The notes beneath the pieces are model-generated. The model was given only the letters and a program-made list of their open reading frames with translations. It had not been told where the DNA came from and did no database searches. Source: an uncultured Lachnospiraceae bacterium (GTDB taxonomy: Bacteria; Bacillota; Clostridia; Lachnospirales; Lachnospiraceae). Taken from it: DNA of 64,000 bases. This document shows positions 6,392 through 16,078 of this stretch, one piece after another (the first letter of the stretch is position 1; the number at the start of each line of letters is the position of its first letter). The stretch spans positions 1-64,000 of the forward strand of contig CAMUXE010000014.1 in the NCBI GenBank assembly GCA_947164605.1, in the 5' to 3' direction. Made by a program: the position numbers and the translations under genes.

Positions 6392-8962
6392 ATGAAACAG
6401 TATATAGTTACAGGTATGACATGTGCCGCATGTCAGAATAGGGTTGAAAAGGCAGTTTCAAAGCTTCCTCAGGTAGACTCGGTTAGTGTTTCTCTCCTCA
6501 CAAACTCAATGGGAGTTGAGGGAGATGTCAGTGATACTGACGTTATCAATGCTGTGGTACAGGCCGGTTATGGGGCTTCGCTTAAGGGTTCTTCTGTAAC
6601 TGGTGCTGCATCACAGGGGGCAGAATCTGCTTCAGCTAAGTTGGCTGCGGAAGAAGAAGCTTTAAAGGATCACGAGACACCTAAGTTATTAAGGAGATTG
6701 AAGTGGTCTATAGGATTTTTACTAATCCTTATGTATCTTACAATGGGACATAATATGCTTAAATGGCCTATACCATCATTTCTTAATGATAATTACTTGG
6801 GCCTGGCACTGACTCAGATGCTATTAGCAATCATAGTTATGTATATAAATCGAGCTTTCTTTATATCCGGATTTAGGACTCTTTTTCACGCAAGCCCTAA
6901 TATGGATGCTCTTGTTGCTCTGGGATCATCAGTTTCATTTGCTTGGTCACTCTATATCTTTTACAGATTAACCATAATGGTGAGTCAGGGACAGGACTAT
7001 GCTAGTCTGATGGACATATATCACACACAGCTGTATTTTGAGCCAGCTGCTATGATACCTGCTCTTATCACAGTTGGAAAAACCCTTGAATCATTATCCA
7101 AGGGAAGAACAACAGATGCACTAAAGAATCTTATGAAAATGGCTCCTAAAACAGCCTTGATTGAGAGAGATGGCGAGCAGATTGAGCTTGACATAGACGA
7201 AGTTAAAGTCGGTGATATTTTTATTGTTAAGCCAGGACAGGCAATACCTGTAGATGGCCTTATCATTGAAGGACAGACTGCAGTAGATGAATCGGCTCTT
7301 ACTGGTGAATCAATCCCTGTGGATAAGACAGTTGGAGACAGTCTAAGTGCTGCTACAATCAATCAGTCAGGATTTGTTCGCGCAAAGGCAAGCCGTGTTG
7401 GCCAAGATACAACCTTCTCTCAGATTATTCAGATGGTGAGTGATGCAGCAGCTACTAAGGCACCTATAGCAAGAATAGCAGATAAGGTGTCTGGAGTATT
7501 TGTTCCATCAGTTATAGGAATTGCCCTACTTATATTTCTTATTTGGATTTTTAAAGGAAGCGGCAGTGCATATTCTCTTGAAAGGGCAATCAGTGTTCTT
7601 GTAATCAGTTGCCCATGTGCACTTGGTCTTGCAACACCTGTGGCAATTATGGTTGGCAACGGAATGGGAGCTAAGAATGGCATTCTCTTTAAAACCAGCG
7701 AAGCCTTGGAAAGCACAGGAAAGATTCAGATTGTAGCATTGGACAAGACTGGAACTATCACTGCTGGAAGACCAGAAGTTACGGATATTATCCCAGCTCC
7801 TGGAGTTAAGGAAGAAGACTTGCTTGATCTGGCCTATCTCATGGAAGAGAAGAGTGAGCATCCGCTGGCAAGGGCAATTGTAGAATACGTTGATTATAAG
7901 TCAAGTGTATGGCCAGAATTGAGCAATTGGAAGGTTTTGCCTGGCAATAGCCTCTCAGCTGTGATGGATGGATCTAAGATTTACGCTGGATCTGGAAGCT
8001 TTATAAGAAGCATAACAGAGCTTGATGAGAATACTGTTCTAAAAGAAAAAGAGCTGGCTAGCCAAGGAAAGACACCTCTCTTTTTTGCAAAAGATGCGTC
8101 CTTACTTGGAATCATAGCTGTGGCTGATGTAATCAAAGATGATTCATCAAGAGCTGTAGAAGAGATGCAGAAGATGGGCATTGAGGTCGTTATGCTTACA
8201 GGTGATAACGAAGCCACAGCCCAGGCAATTGGAAAGCAGACCGGTGTGGACCTTGTAATTGCTGGAGTCTTGCCAGATGGCAAGGAAGCAGTAATACGCC
8301 AGTTACAGGAATACGGTAAGGTAGCAATGGTTGGAGACGGCATCAATGATGCACCAGCTCTCACAAGGGCTGATATAGGTATAGCAATTGGAGCAGGAGC
8401 AGACGTGGCTATAGATTCAGCAGACCTTGTTCTTATGAATTCTAAACTTACCGATGTGTCAGCTGCTATCAGACTCAGCCGTGCTACTTTGAGAAATATA
8501 TATGAGAACCTTTTTTGGGCATTTGCTTATAATGTGCTTTTGATACCTATGGCAGCTGGTCTGTACAGAGGAATTCACATGAACCCTATGTTGGGAGCAG
8601 CAGCAATGTCCCTTTCAAGCTTTACAGTATGTATGAATGCTCTTAGATTAAATCTTTTTAAAATGCACAATACAAAGCATGATCATAAGCTGAAAAATTC
8701 AGTGAAAATTGACAGAGATGCCATTATTGTTGAAACTAAAAAAGCGACTGAAAGTATGGTAATCGAGGTCGCTGGCATGATGTGTGGTCATTGTGAGACA
8801 AGTGTCAGAAAAGCACTTGAGAAGATTGATGGTATAGATCAGGCCCAGGCTTCCTTTGAAGAAGGGACAGTAGTTCTCACTTTGAGTTCAAGTGTAGATG
8901 AAAACTTAATCAGAGAAGCTGTGGAAGACGAGGATTACGAATATAAAGGCATAAAAGCGTAA
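6392..8962 (+). CDS. copA: Copper-exporting P1B-type ATPase with an extra C-terminal HMA domain
   Basis: An 856-residue P-type ATPase of the plasma membrane that exports Cu(I). The N-terminal HMA domain has Cys11-x2-Cys14 (GMTCAAC). Eight membrane helices follow, with the transport motif Cys407-Pro-Cys409 in helix 6. The phosphorylated aspartate is Asp451 in DKTGT; TGES, SEHPLARA (the P1B histidine-proline) and GDGINDAP are all present. The C-terminus adds a second HMA domain with Cys798-x2-Cys801 (GMMCGHC), placed after the last membrane helix, which is less common than an N-terminal tandem pair. It is cotranscribed with copZ under the CsoR-type operators and ends at a strong terminator. A role in copper resistance is well supported. 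Confidence 0.95.
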   Translation: MKQYIVTGMTCAACQNRVEKAVSKLPQVDSVSVSLLTNSMGVEGDVSDTDVINAVVQAGYGASLKGSSVTGAASQGAESASAKLAAEEEALKDHETPKLLRRLKWSIGFLLILMYLTMGHNMLKWPIPSFLNDNYLGLALTQMLLAIIVMYINRAFFISGFRTLFHASPNMDALVALGSSVSFAWSLYIFYRLTIMVSQGQDYASLMDIYHTQLYFEPAAMIPALITVGKTLESLSKGRTTDALKNLMKMAPKTALIERDGEQIELDIDEVKVGDIFIVKPGQAIPVDGLIIEGQTAVDESALTGESIPVDKTVGDSLSAATINQSGFVRAKASRVGQDTTFSQIIQMVSDAAATKAPIARIADKVSGVFVPSVIGIALLIFLIWIFKGSGSAYSLERAISVLVISCPCALGLATPVAIMVGNGMGAKNGILFKTSEALESTGKIQIVALDKTGTITAGRPEVTDIIPAPGVKEEDLLDLAYLMEEKSEHPLARAIVEYVDYKSSVWPELSNWKVLPGNSLSAVMDGSKIYAGSGSFIRSITELDENTVLKEKELASQGKTPLFFAKDASLLGIIAVADVIKDDSSRAVEEMQKMGIEVVMLTGDNEATAQAIGKQTGVDLVIAGVLPDGKEAVIRQLQEYGKVAMVGDGINDAPALTRADIGIAIGAGADVAIDSADLVLMNSKLTDVSAAIRLSRATLRNIYENLFWAFAYNVLLIPMAAGLYRGIHMNPMLGAAAMSLSSFTVCMNALRLNLFKMHNTKHDHKLKNSVKIDRDAIIVETKKATESMVIEVAGMMCGHCETSVRKALEKIDGIDQAQASFEEGTVVLTLSSSVDENLIREAVEDEDYEYKGIKA

Positions 8963-9046
8963 AAGTGTAAACACATAAAGGTGTATTTATAAGTCAAAAA
9001 GCAATAAAGCTTTTTAAATTCTTAAAGTAAAGAAAAATAATCAGAG

Positions 9047-9092
9047 TCCCCCTCTTCACAGTGTTTGCATACTGAAGAGGGGGATTTTTTGT
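9047..9092 (+). terminator. Rho-independent terminator after copA
   Basis: A 12-bp perfect stem (9047-9058 with 9073-9084, C5/G5 rich) and a 14-base loop, followed by six T. Confidence 0.95.
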
Positions 9093-9184
9093 TTGCTAAA
9101 AACACTGAAAAACCTTGCATAAGTAACCTAAATGAGTGATAATTAGACTATTGTAGTTTGATTTTAAGGAGAAGAGGAAATAAA

Positions 9185-11593
9185 ATGAAGTACAATTTTA
9201 AGAAAATTGAACCAAAGTGGCAGAAAGCCTGGAATGATAACGATGCATTCAAGGCAGTAGATTTCTCTGATAAGCCAAAGTGGTATGGATTAGTTGAGTT
9301 CCCATATCCTTCAGGCGCAGGTATGCACGTAGGTCATATCAAGGCTTACTCAAGTATTGAGGTATTGAGCAGAAAGAGAAGGATGCAGGGATATAACGTA
9401 TTGTTCCCTATCGGTTTTGATAGTTTCGGTCTTCCAGCTGAGAACTATGCTATCAAGACTAATACTCACCCTCACGATATCACAGAAAAGAATATCGAGC
9501 ACTTCTCAGACCAGTTAAGAAAAGTAGGTTTTTCTTTTGATTGGAACAGAGTAATTGCCACATCACATAAAGATTATTACAAGTGGACACAGTGGATATT
9601 TGAAAAGCTCTATGAGCATGACCTTGTATTCCGTTCAAAGACACTTGTAAACTACTGCCCTCACTGTAAGGTAGTACTTTCAAACGAGGATTCACAGGGC
9701 GGCAAATGTGACATTTGCCACAGCGATGTTGTACAGCTCTCAAAGGACGTTTGGTTCTTAAGAATCACAGATTATGCAGATAAACTTCTCGGCGGACTTG
9801 ATAATGTTGATTATCCAGACAGCATCAAGCAGCAGGAAGTTACTTGGATTGGAAAGTCAACAGGTGCTTTCGTAAACTTCAAACTTGATGGATGCGATGA
9901 TTCACTTGAAATCTATACAACACGTTGCGATACACTTTATGGTGTAACCTTCATGGTAGTAGCTCCTGAGCACCCAATCCTTGACAAATACAAGGATCAG
10001 ATTAAGAACTGGGATGCTGTAGTAGATTACAGAACAGAGTGCGCCAAAAAGACTGAGTTTGAGCGTACACAGATTGCTAAAGATAAGACAGGCGTTAAGC
10101 TTGATGGCCTCTATGCAATCAATCCTATCACAGGAAAGCAGATTCCACTTTTCATAGCTGACTATGTAATGATGGGATATGGTACAGGCGCAATTATGGC
10201 TGTTCCAGCTCATGACCAGAGAGACTATGACTTCGCAAAGAAGTTTGGCATGGATATAATCCAGGTAATCAAGGGTGGAGATATCGAGACTGAGGCTTAC
10301 ACAGGTGATGGCGAGATGATCAACTCTGGTTTCCTCAATGGCTTCACAAACAAGAAAGACTCAATCGAGAGGATGCTTGAAGAGATTGAGAAGATGGGCA
10401 TAGGCCACAAGGGTGTACAGTACAAGATGAAGGATTGGGCTTTCAATCGTCAGAGATACTGGGGAGAGCCAATTCCTCTTATTCATTGTCCAGAGTGCGG
10501 CACAGTTACAGTTCCTGAGGAACAGCTTCCACTTGAGCTTCCTGATGTTGACAACTTTGAGCCAGGTACAGACGGCCAGTCACCATTGGCAAAGATTGAC
10601 TCATTCGTAAACTGCACATGTCCTAAGTGTGGCGGAGCAGCTAAGAGAGAGACAGATACAATGCCACAGTGGGCAGGTTCATCATGGTACTTCTTAAGAT
10701 TTATAGATCCACATAATACAGAAGCATTTGCCGATAAGGAAAAGCTTAAGTACTGGATGCCAGTAGATCACTATAACGGTGGTATGGAGCATGTTACAAG
10801 ACATCTTCTCTATTCAAGATTCTGGCATCAGTTCTTATACGATATTGGAGAGGTCAATACTCCAGAACCATATGCAAAGAGAACATATCAGGGTATGATT
10901 CTTGGCGCTGACGGCGAGAAGATGAGTAAGTCTAAGGGTAACGTAATCGATCCTGTAGATATCGTAGAAGAGTACGGTGCAGATACACTTAGAACATATG
11001 TAATGTTCATGGGCGATTACTCAAGTGCAGCTCCATGGAGTGATGAGTCACTCAAGGGTTGTGCAAGATTCTTAGAGAGAGTTGCAGCACTCACTGATAT
11101 TGCTACTGCAGACAAGGAAGACAGCAAGCTTGAGGTCAAGGTACACAAGACAATCAAGAAGGTTACAGATGATATCGAGAGCATGAAGTTCAATACAGCA
11201 ATTGCAGCTCTTATGACTCTTATCAACGACTTCACAAAGGCTGGAGCAATCACCAAGGAAGACCTTATCAGCTTTATCAAGCTTCTCTCACCATTTGCCC
11301 CTCACTTGACTGAGGAAATGTGGGAAGAGCTTGGCCAGAATACTGATGGAAAGACATTCATCACTCTTGCAGCATGGCCAGAGTACGATGAGGCCAAGAC
11401 TGTAGATGCAGTTAAGGAAATCGGAGTTCAGGTAAATGGTAAGGTTAGAGGTTCTGTTGAGATTGCAACCGATGCTACTAAGGAAGAGGCACTTGCAGCA
11501 GCAAGAGAGGCCGTTGCTAAGCAGCTTGAGGGCAAGACAATCGTAAAGGAAATCTATGTTCCAGGAAAGATTCTCAACTTTGTTGTAAAGTAA
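9185..11593 (+). CDS. leuS: Leucyl-tRNA synthetase
   Basis: An 802-residue class Ia synthetase that charges tRNA-Leu in the cytosol. The start is ATG at 9185 behind AAGGAGAAGAGG; the in-frame TTG at 9158 would put the ribosome site inside the gene. The HIGH box appears as HVGH (residues 48-51) after PYPSGAGM, and KMSKS is at 579-583. The connective editing domain (TTRCDTLYGVTFMV and the GTGAIMAVPAHDQRDYDF block with its editing-site aspartate) is present. A zinc-ribbon pair near CPHCKV/CDICHS and a second at CPECG/CPKCG are present. The C-terminal domain after the anticodon-binding helices is normal. There is no T-box in the 90-bp upstream gap. Confidence 0.96.
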   Translation: MKYNFKKIEPKWQKAWNDNDAFKAVDFSDKPKWYGLVEFPYPSGAGMHVGHIKAYSSIEVLSRKRRMQGYNVLFPIGFDSFGLPAENYAIKTNTHPHDITEKNIEHFSDQLRKVGFSFDWNRVIATSHKDYYKWTQWIFEKLYEHDLVFRSKTLVNYCPHCKVVLSNEDSQGGKCDICHSDVVQLSKDVWFLRITDYADKLLGGLDNVDYPDSIKQQEVTWIGKSTGAFVNFKLDGCDDSLEIYTTRCDTLYGVTFMVVAPEHPILDKYKDQIKNWDAVVDYRTECAKKTEFERTQIAKDKTGVKLDGLYAINPITGKQIPLFIADYVMMGYGTGAIMAVPAHDQRDYDFAKKFGMDIIQVIKGGDIETEAYTGDGEMINSGFLNGFTNKKDSIERMLEEIEKMGIGHKGVQYKMKDWAFNRQRYWGEPIPLIHCPECGTVTVPEEQLPLELPDVDNFEPGTDGQSPLAKIDSFVNCTCPKCGGAAKRETDTMPQWAGSSWYFLRFIDPHNTEAFADKEKLKYWMPVDHYNGGMEHVTRHLLYSRFWHQFLYDIGEVNTPEPYAKRTYQGMILGADGEKMSKSKGNVIDPVDIVEEYGADTLRTYVMFMGDYSSAAPWSDESLKGCARFLERVAALTDIATADKEDSKLEVKVHKTIKKVTDDIESMKFNTAIAALMTLINDFTKAGAITKEDLISFIKLLSPFAPHLTEEMWEELGQNTDGKTFITLAAWPEYDEAKTVDAVKEIGVQVNGKVRGSVEIATDATKEEALAAAREAVAKQLEGKTIVKEIYVPGKILNFVVK

Positions 11594-11597
11594 TAAA

Positions 11598-11653
11598 ATT
11601 CAAAGCCAGTTAAGGGATTCAAAGAGAATAAAAGGATTCAAAGACGGTAAAAA
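11598..11653 (+). repeat. Three imperfect ~19-bp tandem units after leuS
   Basis: Three successive units share ATTCAAAG followed by a purine-rich tail (starting near 11598, 11618 and 11637). They lie between the leuS stop and its terminator and encode nothing visible. Confidence 0.5.
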
Positions 11654-11678
11654 AATTTATGTCTTAAAGACCATAAAG

Positions 11679-11713
11679 AAATCCACGAGAATGATTTTCT
11701 CGTGGATTTTTTG
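11679..11713 (+). terminator. Terminator between leuS and azlD (probably bidirectional)
   Basis: Stem of 11 bp (11681-11691 with 11697-11707, ATCCACGAGAA) with a five-base loop, then a run of T. A-rich bases on the other side let it serve azlD as well. Confidence 0.9.
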
Positions 11714-11744
11714 CTTTAAATTATTTGTTTTAGATTAGATCGAA

Positions 11745-12050
11745 TTAAATTAGAAAATAGTTGCAAAGAAGAGAAATCAAGCAACAGCAAATGGCTACAG
11801 CGAAAAGGTTCTCAGTGCAGTAGGCAACTACAAGGCCTATGACAAAGGCAAGAAGGCCTCCCGCAAGGTTTCCTGTTGCATGGATTATGCTTGGGAAAGT
11901 CATAAGCGACAGGGTCACATAGGGCACATAGTAAAGAAAAGACCTGAACCACCTGTTTTTGATAGGCTTTTTAAGAAAGACAAATGGCAGGAGCCTGATT
12001 GAATAAATTGTTAGGGTTATTACTATCAAGGCAATAGTGATTGATGACAT
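11745..12050 (-). CDS. azlD: AzlD-type subunit of branched-chain amino acid exporter
   Basis: A 101-residue protein with three to four membrane helices (IALIVITLTIYSIRLLPF, SFLYYVPYVTLSLMTF, GGLLAFVIGLVVAY, FAVAICCCLISLL). Size and the RLLPF motif fit AzlD/BrnE, the small partner of AzlC. The pair exports branched-chain amino acids and analogues such as 4-azaleucine. It follows azlC by 25 bases on the same strand, so the two form one unit. Intact. Confidence 0.88.
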   Translation of the reverse strand: MSSITIALIVITLTIYSIRLLPFVFLKKPIKNRWFRSFLYYVPYVTLSLMTFPSIIHATGNLAGGLLAFVIGLVVAYCTENLFAVAICCCLISLLCNYFLI

Positions 12051-12075
12051 AAAATCGACCTCAAATTATATAAAT

Positions 12076-12801
12076 TTATGATTCCTCGCTGCTATCGACA
12101 GGCTTAATAAAGGCGGCAATACCGGCAATTATGATAGTGAGTATGATTATCTGGAAGCCTGATGATATGTCCTTGAGGAGCGGTATAAGAGAGAAAACCC
12201 AGCTTGAAAGCATGGAAATCAGTATTAAAAGTGCTGTGAAGCGGTCCTTTTTAGCAGCAGGTATCACGATTGCGATAAACATACCGTAAACGGCAATTCC
12301 AAGAGATGAAGCAATCCAGTTTGGAATGATATTGCCGACTAAAACTCCAAGGACAGTTCCGAGGCACCAGCCAGAGACTGAAATACATGCTATTCCGTAG
12401 GTGAAGAAGGGGTTAAGAAAACCATCAACAGAAACGGATAGGGCGAATATCTCGTCAGTCATACAGTAGGCTATGAGAAACCTGTGAAAAAAACTTGTCT
12501 TTTGGCTCAGCTTCTGGGTCATAGAGCAACTCATAAGGAAATATCTCAAATTGATAATCAGAGAAGTTGCAATCATTTCTATAATACCAGCGCTTGCACT
12601 AATCAGGGTAATCGCGGCAAATTCGCCGGCAGAGGCTACCATACCTAGCGACATGAAGAAGGACTGGATAGCGTTCATGCCTATGTTCTTCGCGGCAATT
12701 CCCAGGGCAAAGGAAACAGCAAAATAGCCGAGAGCTATTGGTATGCCGTCCTTTAGACCTGTGGAAAATGCCCTTAAATTATCATTTCTTTTATCTGACA
12801 T
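12076..12801 (-). CDS. azlC: AzlC-type subunit of branched-chain amino acid exporter
   Basis: A 241-residue membrane protein of the AzlC/BrnF (LIV-E) family. It starts with the characteristic GLKDGIPIALGYFAVSFALG stretch, followed by AGEFAAITLI and NLRYFLMSCS, also family signatures. About seven membrane helices are visible. With AzlD it forms a two-component exporter for leucine, isoleucine and valine. The DUF2079 gene upstream is 44 bases away, so this may be the third gene of a leftward operon starting at 15821. Confidence 0.9.
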   Translation of the reverse strand: MSDKRNDNLRAFSTGLKDGIPIALGYFAVSFALGIAAKNIGMNAIQSFFMSLGMVASAGEFAAITLISASAGIIEMIATSLIINLRYFLMSCSMTQKLSQKTSFFHRFLIAYCMTDEIFALSVSVDGFLNPFFTYGIACISVSGWCLGTVLGVLVGNIIPNWIASSLGIAVYGMFIAIVIPAAKKDRFTALLILISMLSSWVFSLIPLLKDISSGFQIIILTIIIAGIAAFIKPVDSSEES

Positions 12802-12845
12802 GGGAAAAACTCCAAAAATCTAATTTCTAAAAAGATTCCCTTATC

Positions 12846-14846
12846 TTATATCTTTTTTTTGAATAAAGCAACAAGGCCATCCTCATAGGTGAGACAGTCA
12901 TAATTTGGATTGTTGACAAAAAGACTGTCGTTGACCTTATCATCCTGGTATCTCAAATCTAAAATAACATAGTCAGTATCAAAGTACTTATCAGTGTAGA
13001 AGGTCTCATAGATTGTATCGCGGTCCGCAAGCTTAGGAGTCATAAAGGTTGAGGCAGATACGCTTGCGTCCTTGGGAATAAGGTCTATAGCGGCTTGGAT
13101 TTTATCAATAGATCCATCAGCCTTTGTATCCTGATAATACTTAATAATCTCAGTCTTAGGCTTAAGGCTGAAGAAAGAGGCTGTGCATGCAGCAATCAGA
13201 ATAAGAAAAATAACTGAAAGCTTAACTGCTTTAAATGAAAAAGTCTTTGCCTTATCTTTAAGTTTGCTGCCTGAGCTCTTGCTGGCTGAGTCCTTGCTGG
13301 CTGAGTCCTTGTGACTTGCCAGGTAAGTTCCTATATAGGCCTTGATATCTACTATGTTTATCAAGGCTAGATAGAGAAGCAGACTTGCATTGCCAAAAGT
13401 GTACTGGAAAAAAATATTGTGCAGATAAGGATACTCTGGTGTTACGTTGAAAATTATGTAAGGCAGGATTAGGAGGTATCTCATAGTCTTTTTAGTCATA
13501 AGAGGCAGGAATAAATAGACTAAGAAGGTCTGCGCAATGTAGATGGACTTGCTAGAATCAAAAGCCTGAGTAAAGATGAAGAAAGGACTGTAAAAAACAG
13601 TCTTAAATATACCTAAAAGGCTATCGTCAGGGTCCAAGAGCATATTGTTGAACCTGTATGAGGCAGTGCCGGCACCATAGAGGTCAATATATGAGACTGC
13701 AACTATAAAGTAGATGCTCGATACAAGGAAGAGTATAAGGCCCTTTTTTGTTTTTTTTAAGCAGAAAATCATGTAAAGAGCTATAAAGATGACATAGACA
13801 GCAGCATCTTCCTTGACCATGAGAGTGAGAAAGCTTGTCAGTCCTATGGCCCAATTCTTGTCATAATCTATGGCTAAGAGGAGGGAAAAGATAAAGAGAG
13901 GCAGGAACATATTCTCATGGATGTCATAAAAGCAACCACCGCTTATAGCAGGGAGAGTCAGATAGATTAAGACTATCAAAAAGCTCTCTATGCGGTTTAG
14001 GCCCTTTCTTCTTGCAAGTATTGCTAAAGGTATAGAGGCTAGGCCCAGATAAAAGGCCTGGGCGAATAAAAGGGTCTCAGCCTTTGGCAAGATGGCATAG
14101 AAAGGCAGAGCTAGCCAAAAAGCTGGTGAGAAGTGAATCGACATATGAGATAGGAGTTCATCGCGCTCCAAGGTAGTCTGCATAGTGGCATGAGTTCTCA
14201 TATAGTAAAACATCTGTGTAAAGAGGCCCTGGTCAAAATTAGGCGATATAAAGGTTTTGACCCTCAGTATGGTCAATACTGAGACAAATGCTGTGAAGGC
14301 AGCCGAGGCCACAATAATGGCTATGGCAAAGATCAGCCTCTTGGGATCAGAAAAAAATGAGGCGGTTTTTGCTTTAGATGATGCCTTGTCTTTGCCCATG
14401 TCACTCGCTTCATCATCAAGCTGGTCAAGAGGCTTAACTCTGAATATAGCTGAGGCAAGGACTATGTAAGTAATCAAAAGACACATAGAGAGTCTGAAAT
14501 CGGATAATTTGACAAGACAGTATAAAAAATAAATCAGCAGGCTTGCTGCGGCCGAAAGTCTCAAATACTGAAAAGATTTAAAAAGGTATCTGTATAAGAT
14601 AAAATTCGCGAGGGCTAAAATTATGGTCGAAGATATAAAGAGAGGCCTGTTTATATAAGATATTAGGCCGATTTGGTCTACGCTCTGATTCTTGTCGACA
14701 CATAGATTAAAAGTGAATAAAAGAGCGCAGAGAAGCCAGCCTGTAAGAAAGGTCAAAAGACAGGTGCATATATTCCTTTTGATGAAATTTTTAGCCTGAT
14801 AAAAAAAGTTTAGAAGGTTAGTTTTCATAGACATAATCCTTTGCAT
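12846..14846 (-). CDS. DUF2079 family polytopic membrane protein
   Basis: A 666-residue membrane protein with about twelve hydrophobic segments. The DUF2079 signature region lies at about residues 200-250 (NFDQGLFTQMFYYMRTH, HFSPAFWLALPFYAILP). This domain is found in GT-C-like membrane enzymes of unknown activity, so glycosyl transfer from a lipid carrier is possible but unproven. A soluble linker near residue 520 has a repeated, Ser/Lys-rich KDSASKDSASKSSGSK stretch. After it a last membrane helix carries an extracellular C-terminal domain that resembles those of mannosyltransferase-like proteins. It starts 12 bases after the dehydrogenase gene. Function unknown. Confidence 0.8.
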   Translation of the reverse strand: MQRIMSMKTNLLNFFYQAKNFIKRNICTCLLTFLTGWLLCALLFTFNLCVDKNQSVDQIGLISYINRPLFISSTIILALANFILYRYLFKSFQYLRLSAAASLLIYFLYCLVKLSDFRLSMCLLITYIVLASAIFRVKPLDQLDDEASDMGKDKASSKAKTASFFSDPKRLIFAIAIIVASAAFTAFVSVLTILRVKTFISPNFDQGLFTQMFYYMRTHATMQTTLERDELLSHMSIHFSPAFWLALPFYAILPKAETLLFAQAFYLGLASIPLAILARRKGLNRIESFLIVLIYLTLPAISGGCFYDIHENMFLPLFIFSLLLAIDYDKNWAIGLTSFLTLMVKEDAAVYVIFIALYMIFCLKKTKKGLILFLVSSIYFIVAVSYIDLYGAGTASYRFNNMLLDPDDSLLGIFKTVFYSPFFIFTQAFDSSKSIYIAQTFLVYLFLPLMTKKTMRYLLILPYIIFNVTPEYPYLHNIFFQYTFGNASLLLYLALINIVDIKAYIGTYLASHKDSASKDSASKSSGSKLKDKAKTFSFKAVKLSVIFLILIAACTASFFSLKPKTEIIKYYQDTKADGSIDKIQAAIDLIPKDASVSASTFMTPKLADRDTIYETFYTDKYFDTDYVILDLRYQDDKVNDSLFVNNPNYDCLTYEDGLVALFKKKI

Positions 14847-14858
14847 GGAGAAGAATTT

Positions 14859-15821
14859 TTACTTGTTTACCTGATTTTGAGGCTGGCCTGCTAAAAAGGC
14901 TGAAATATTGCCTGCGACAGTAGCGACGAGACGCTGACGAGCTTCGGTGCTGGCCCAGCCTATATGAGGAGTTATAGTCATGTTTTTAGCCCTATATAGA
15001 GGATTAGAGGCCTGCATTGGTTCGACTGAAACAACATCGCAGGCTGCCTGAGCAACTTTGCCAGATTCAAGGGCCTCTGCTAAATCTTTTTCAACAATAA
15101 GAGGGCCGCGGGACACGTTGATGATTATGACACCGTCTTTCATCTTGCTTATAGAGTCCTTGTTGATCATACCCTGATTGGCCTCGGTGAGCGGGCAGTG
15201 AAGACTTATTATGTCTGACTCCTTGTAGAGTTGGTCTAGGTCTGTAAAGCAAATATCAGGATTTGACTCCCTGTACTTGTCTGGGTGGCTGGTATAGACC
15301 AAAATATCCATCTTGAAGGCCTTGGCTATGGCTGCCATTTGCTGGCCTATGTTGCCAAAGCCGATAAGGCCGATTTTTTTGCCTGTAAGCTCAATGAAGG
15401 AATCTAGCCAGTAGCAGAAACTGTCGGATTTAATCCAATCTCCATCATGTACACTTTGGTTGTGCAGATTAAGCTTGCAGCTGGCGTTTAGAATCATAGA
15501 CCAGGCGAGCTGGGCAACCGAGTCAGTTGAGTAGGCTGGAACATTGGTCACGACTATGCCGCGAGCCCTGGCCTCGTCCAAATCGACGACATTATAACCG
15601 GTAGAACAAAGGCCGACATATTTTATATTAGGGCAGGCGTCAAATACTGCTTTATCGATAATTACCTTGTTGGAGAGTACAATTTCGGCATCAGCTATGT
15701 GGTCAATTTTTTCTGCCTCAGTCGTATTTTCATATATCTTGCAATCAATTACAGATGTGACAGGATTCCATGAAATATCACCAGGATTTACTGCTTTTCC
15801 TTCGAGAATAACTGCTTTCAT
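14859..15821 (-). CDS. D-isomer-specific 2-hydroxyacid dehydrogenase
   Basis: A 320-residue NAD-dependent dehydrogenase of the D-2-hydroxyacid family. The Rossmann motif is GLIGFGNIGQQMA (about residues 151-163). The catalytic set is complete: Arg in NVSRGPLI, Glu in VSVEPMQ and His in TPHIGWAS. It resembles hydroxypyruvate/glycerate dehydrogenases (HprA) more than D-lactate or phosphoglycerate dehydrogenases, because there is no ACT domain and the length is short. The exact substrate is uncertain. First gene of a leftward group with the DUF2079 protein and azlCD; the start at 15821 is preceded by a GAAAGG site. Confidence 0.88.
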   Translation of the reverse strand: MKAVILEGKAVNPGDISWNPVTSVIDCKIYENTTEAEKIDHIADAEIVLSNKVIIDKAVFDACPNIKYVGLCSTGYNVVDLDEARARGIVVTNVPAYSTDSVAQLAWSMILNASCKLNLHNQSVHDGDWIKSDSFCYWLDSFIELTGKKIGLIGFGNIGQQMAAIAKAFKMDILVYTSHPDKYRESNPDICFTDLDQLYKESDIISLHCPLTEANQGMINKDSISKMKDGVIIINVSRGPLIVEKDLAEALESGKVAQAACDVVSVEPMQASNPLYRAKNMTITPHIGWASTEARQRLVATVAGNISAFLAGQPQNQVNK

Positions 15822-15923
15822 TTTTAAGAATTACCTTTCATTATTAGTAAAAAAATATTGCTTTGATTATAGCATTTTTTTAGATTAAGCTAAAGAAAAA
15901 GCAAATCTTATTAGAGCTCTCTG

Positions 15924-15952
15924 TTGACTTTGACTTTAATATAAAGTATGAT
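15924..15952 (+). promoter_or_regulatory. Promoter for the antiporter leader
   Basis: TTGACT at 15924-15929, a 17-base spacer and TATGAT at 15947-15952, placed about a dozen bases before the riboswitch-like leader. Confidence 0.75.
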
Positions 15953-15964
15953 ACAAATGTTATC

Positions 15965-16078
15965 AAAAGGGAGTAGCTTGCAGGCAAGATGATTGCTTGT
16001 TATACGATGACGTCATCACGATATCTTGAGCAGACAGCGAGGGTAGATATCCGGAGCGTATTTAAAAGCGAGACTTTT
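15965..16078 (+). promoter_or_regulatory. yybP-ykoY-type (manganese) riboswitch
   Basis: The leader begins with AAAAGGGAGTAGC (15965-15977) and ends with AGCGAGACTTTT (16067-16078). These are the two conserved strands of the yybP-ykoY aptamer, which pair as its basal stem. Between them lie a GCAAG...CTTGT hairpin and the CGTCATCA segment (16011-16018), which corresponds to the conserved CGUCA of the second conserved internal loop. Size (about 114 nt) fits. The class senses Mn2+ and controls metal export genes. Its place 117 bases before a cation antiporter gene fits, and suggests that gene responds to Mn2+. The expression platform (16079-16190) has possible alternate stems but no clear T-run terminator. 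Confidence 0.72.

Noticed and set aside
7021..8364. Several minus-strand ORFs inside copA
   Set aside because: All are antisense shadows with Ser/Ala-rich or cysteine-rich composition from the coding strand and no ribosome sites.
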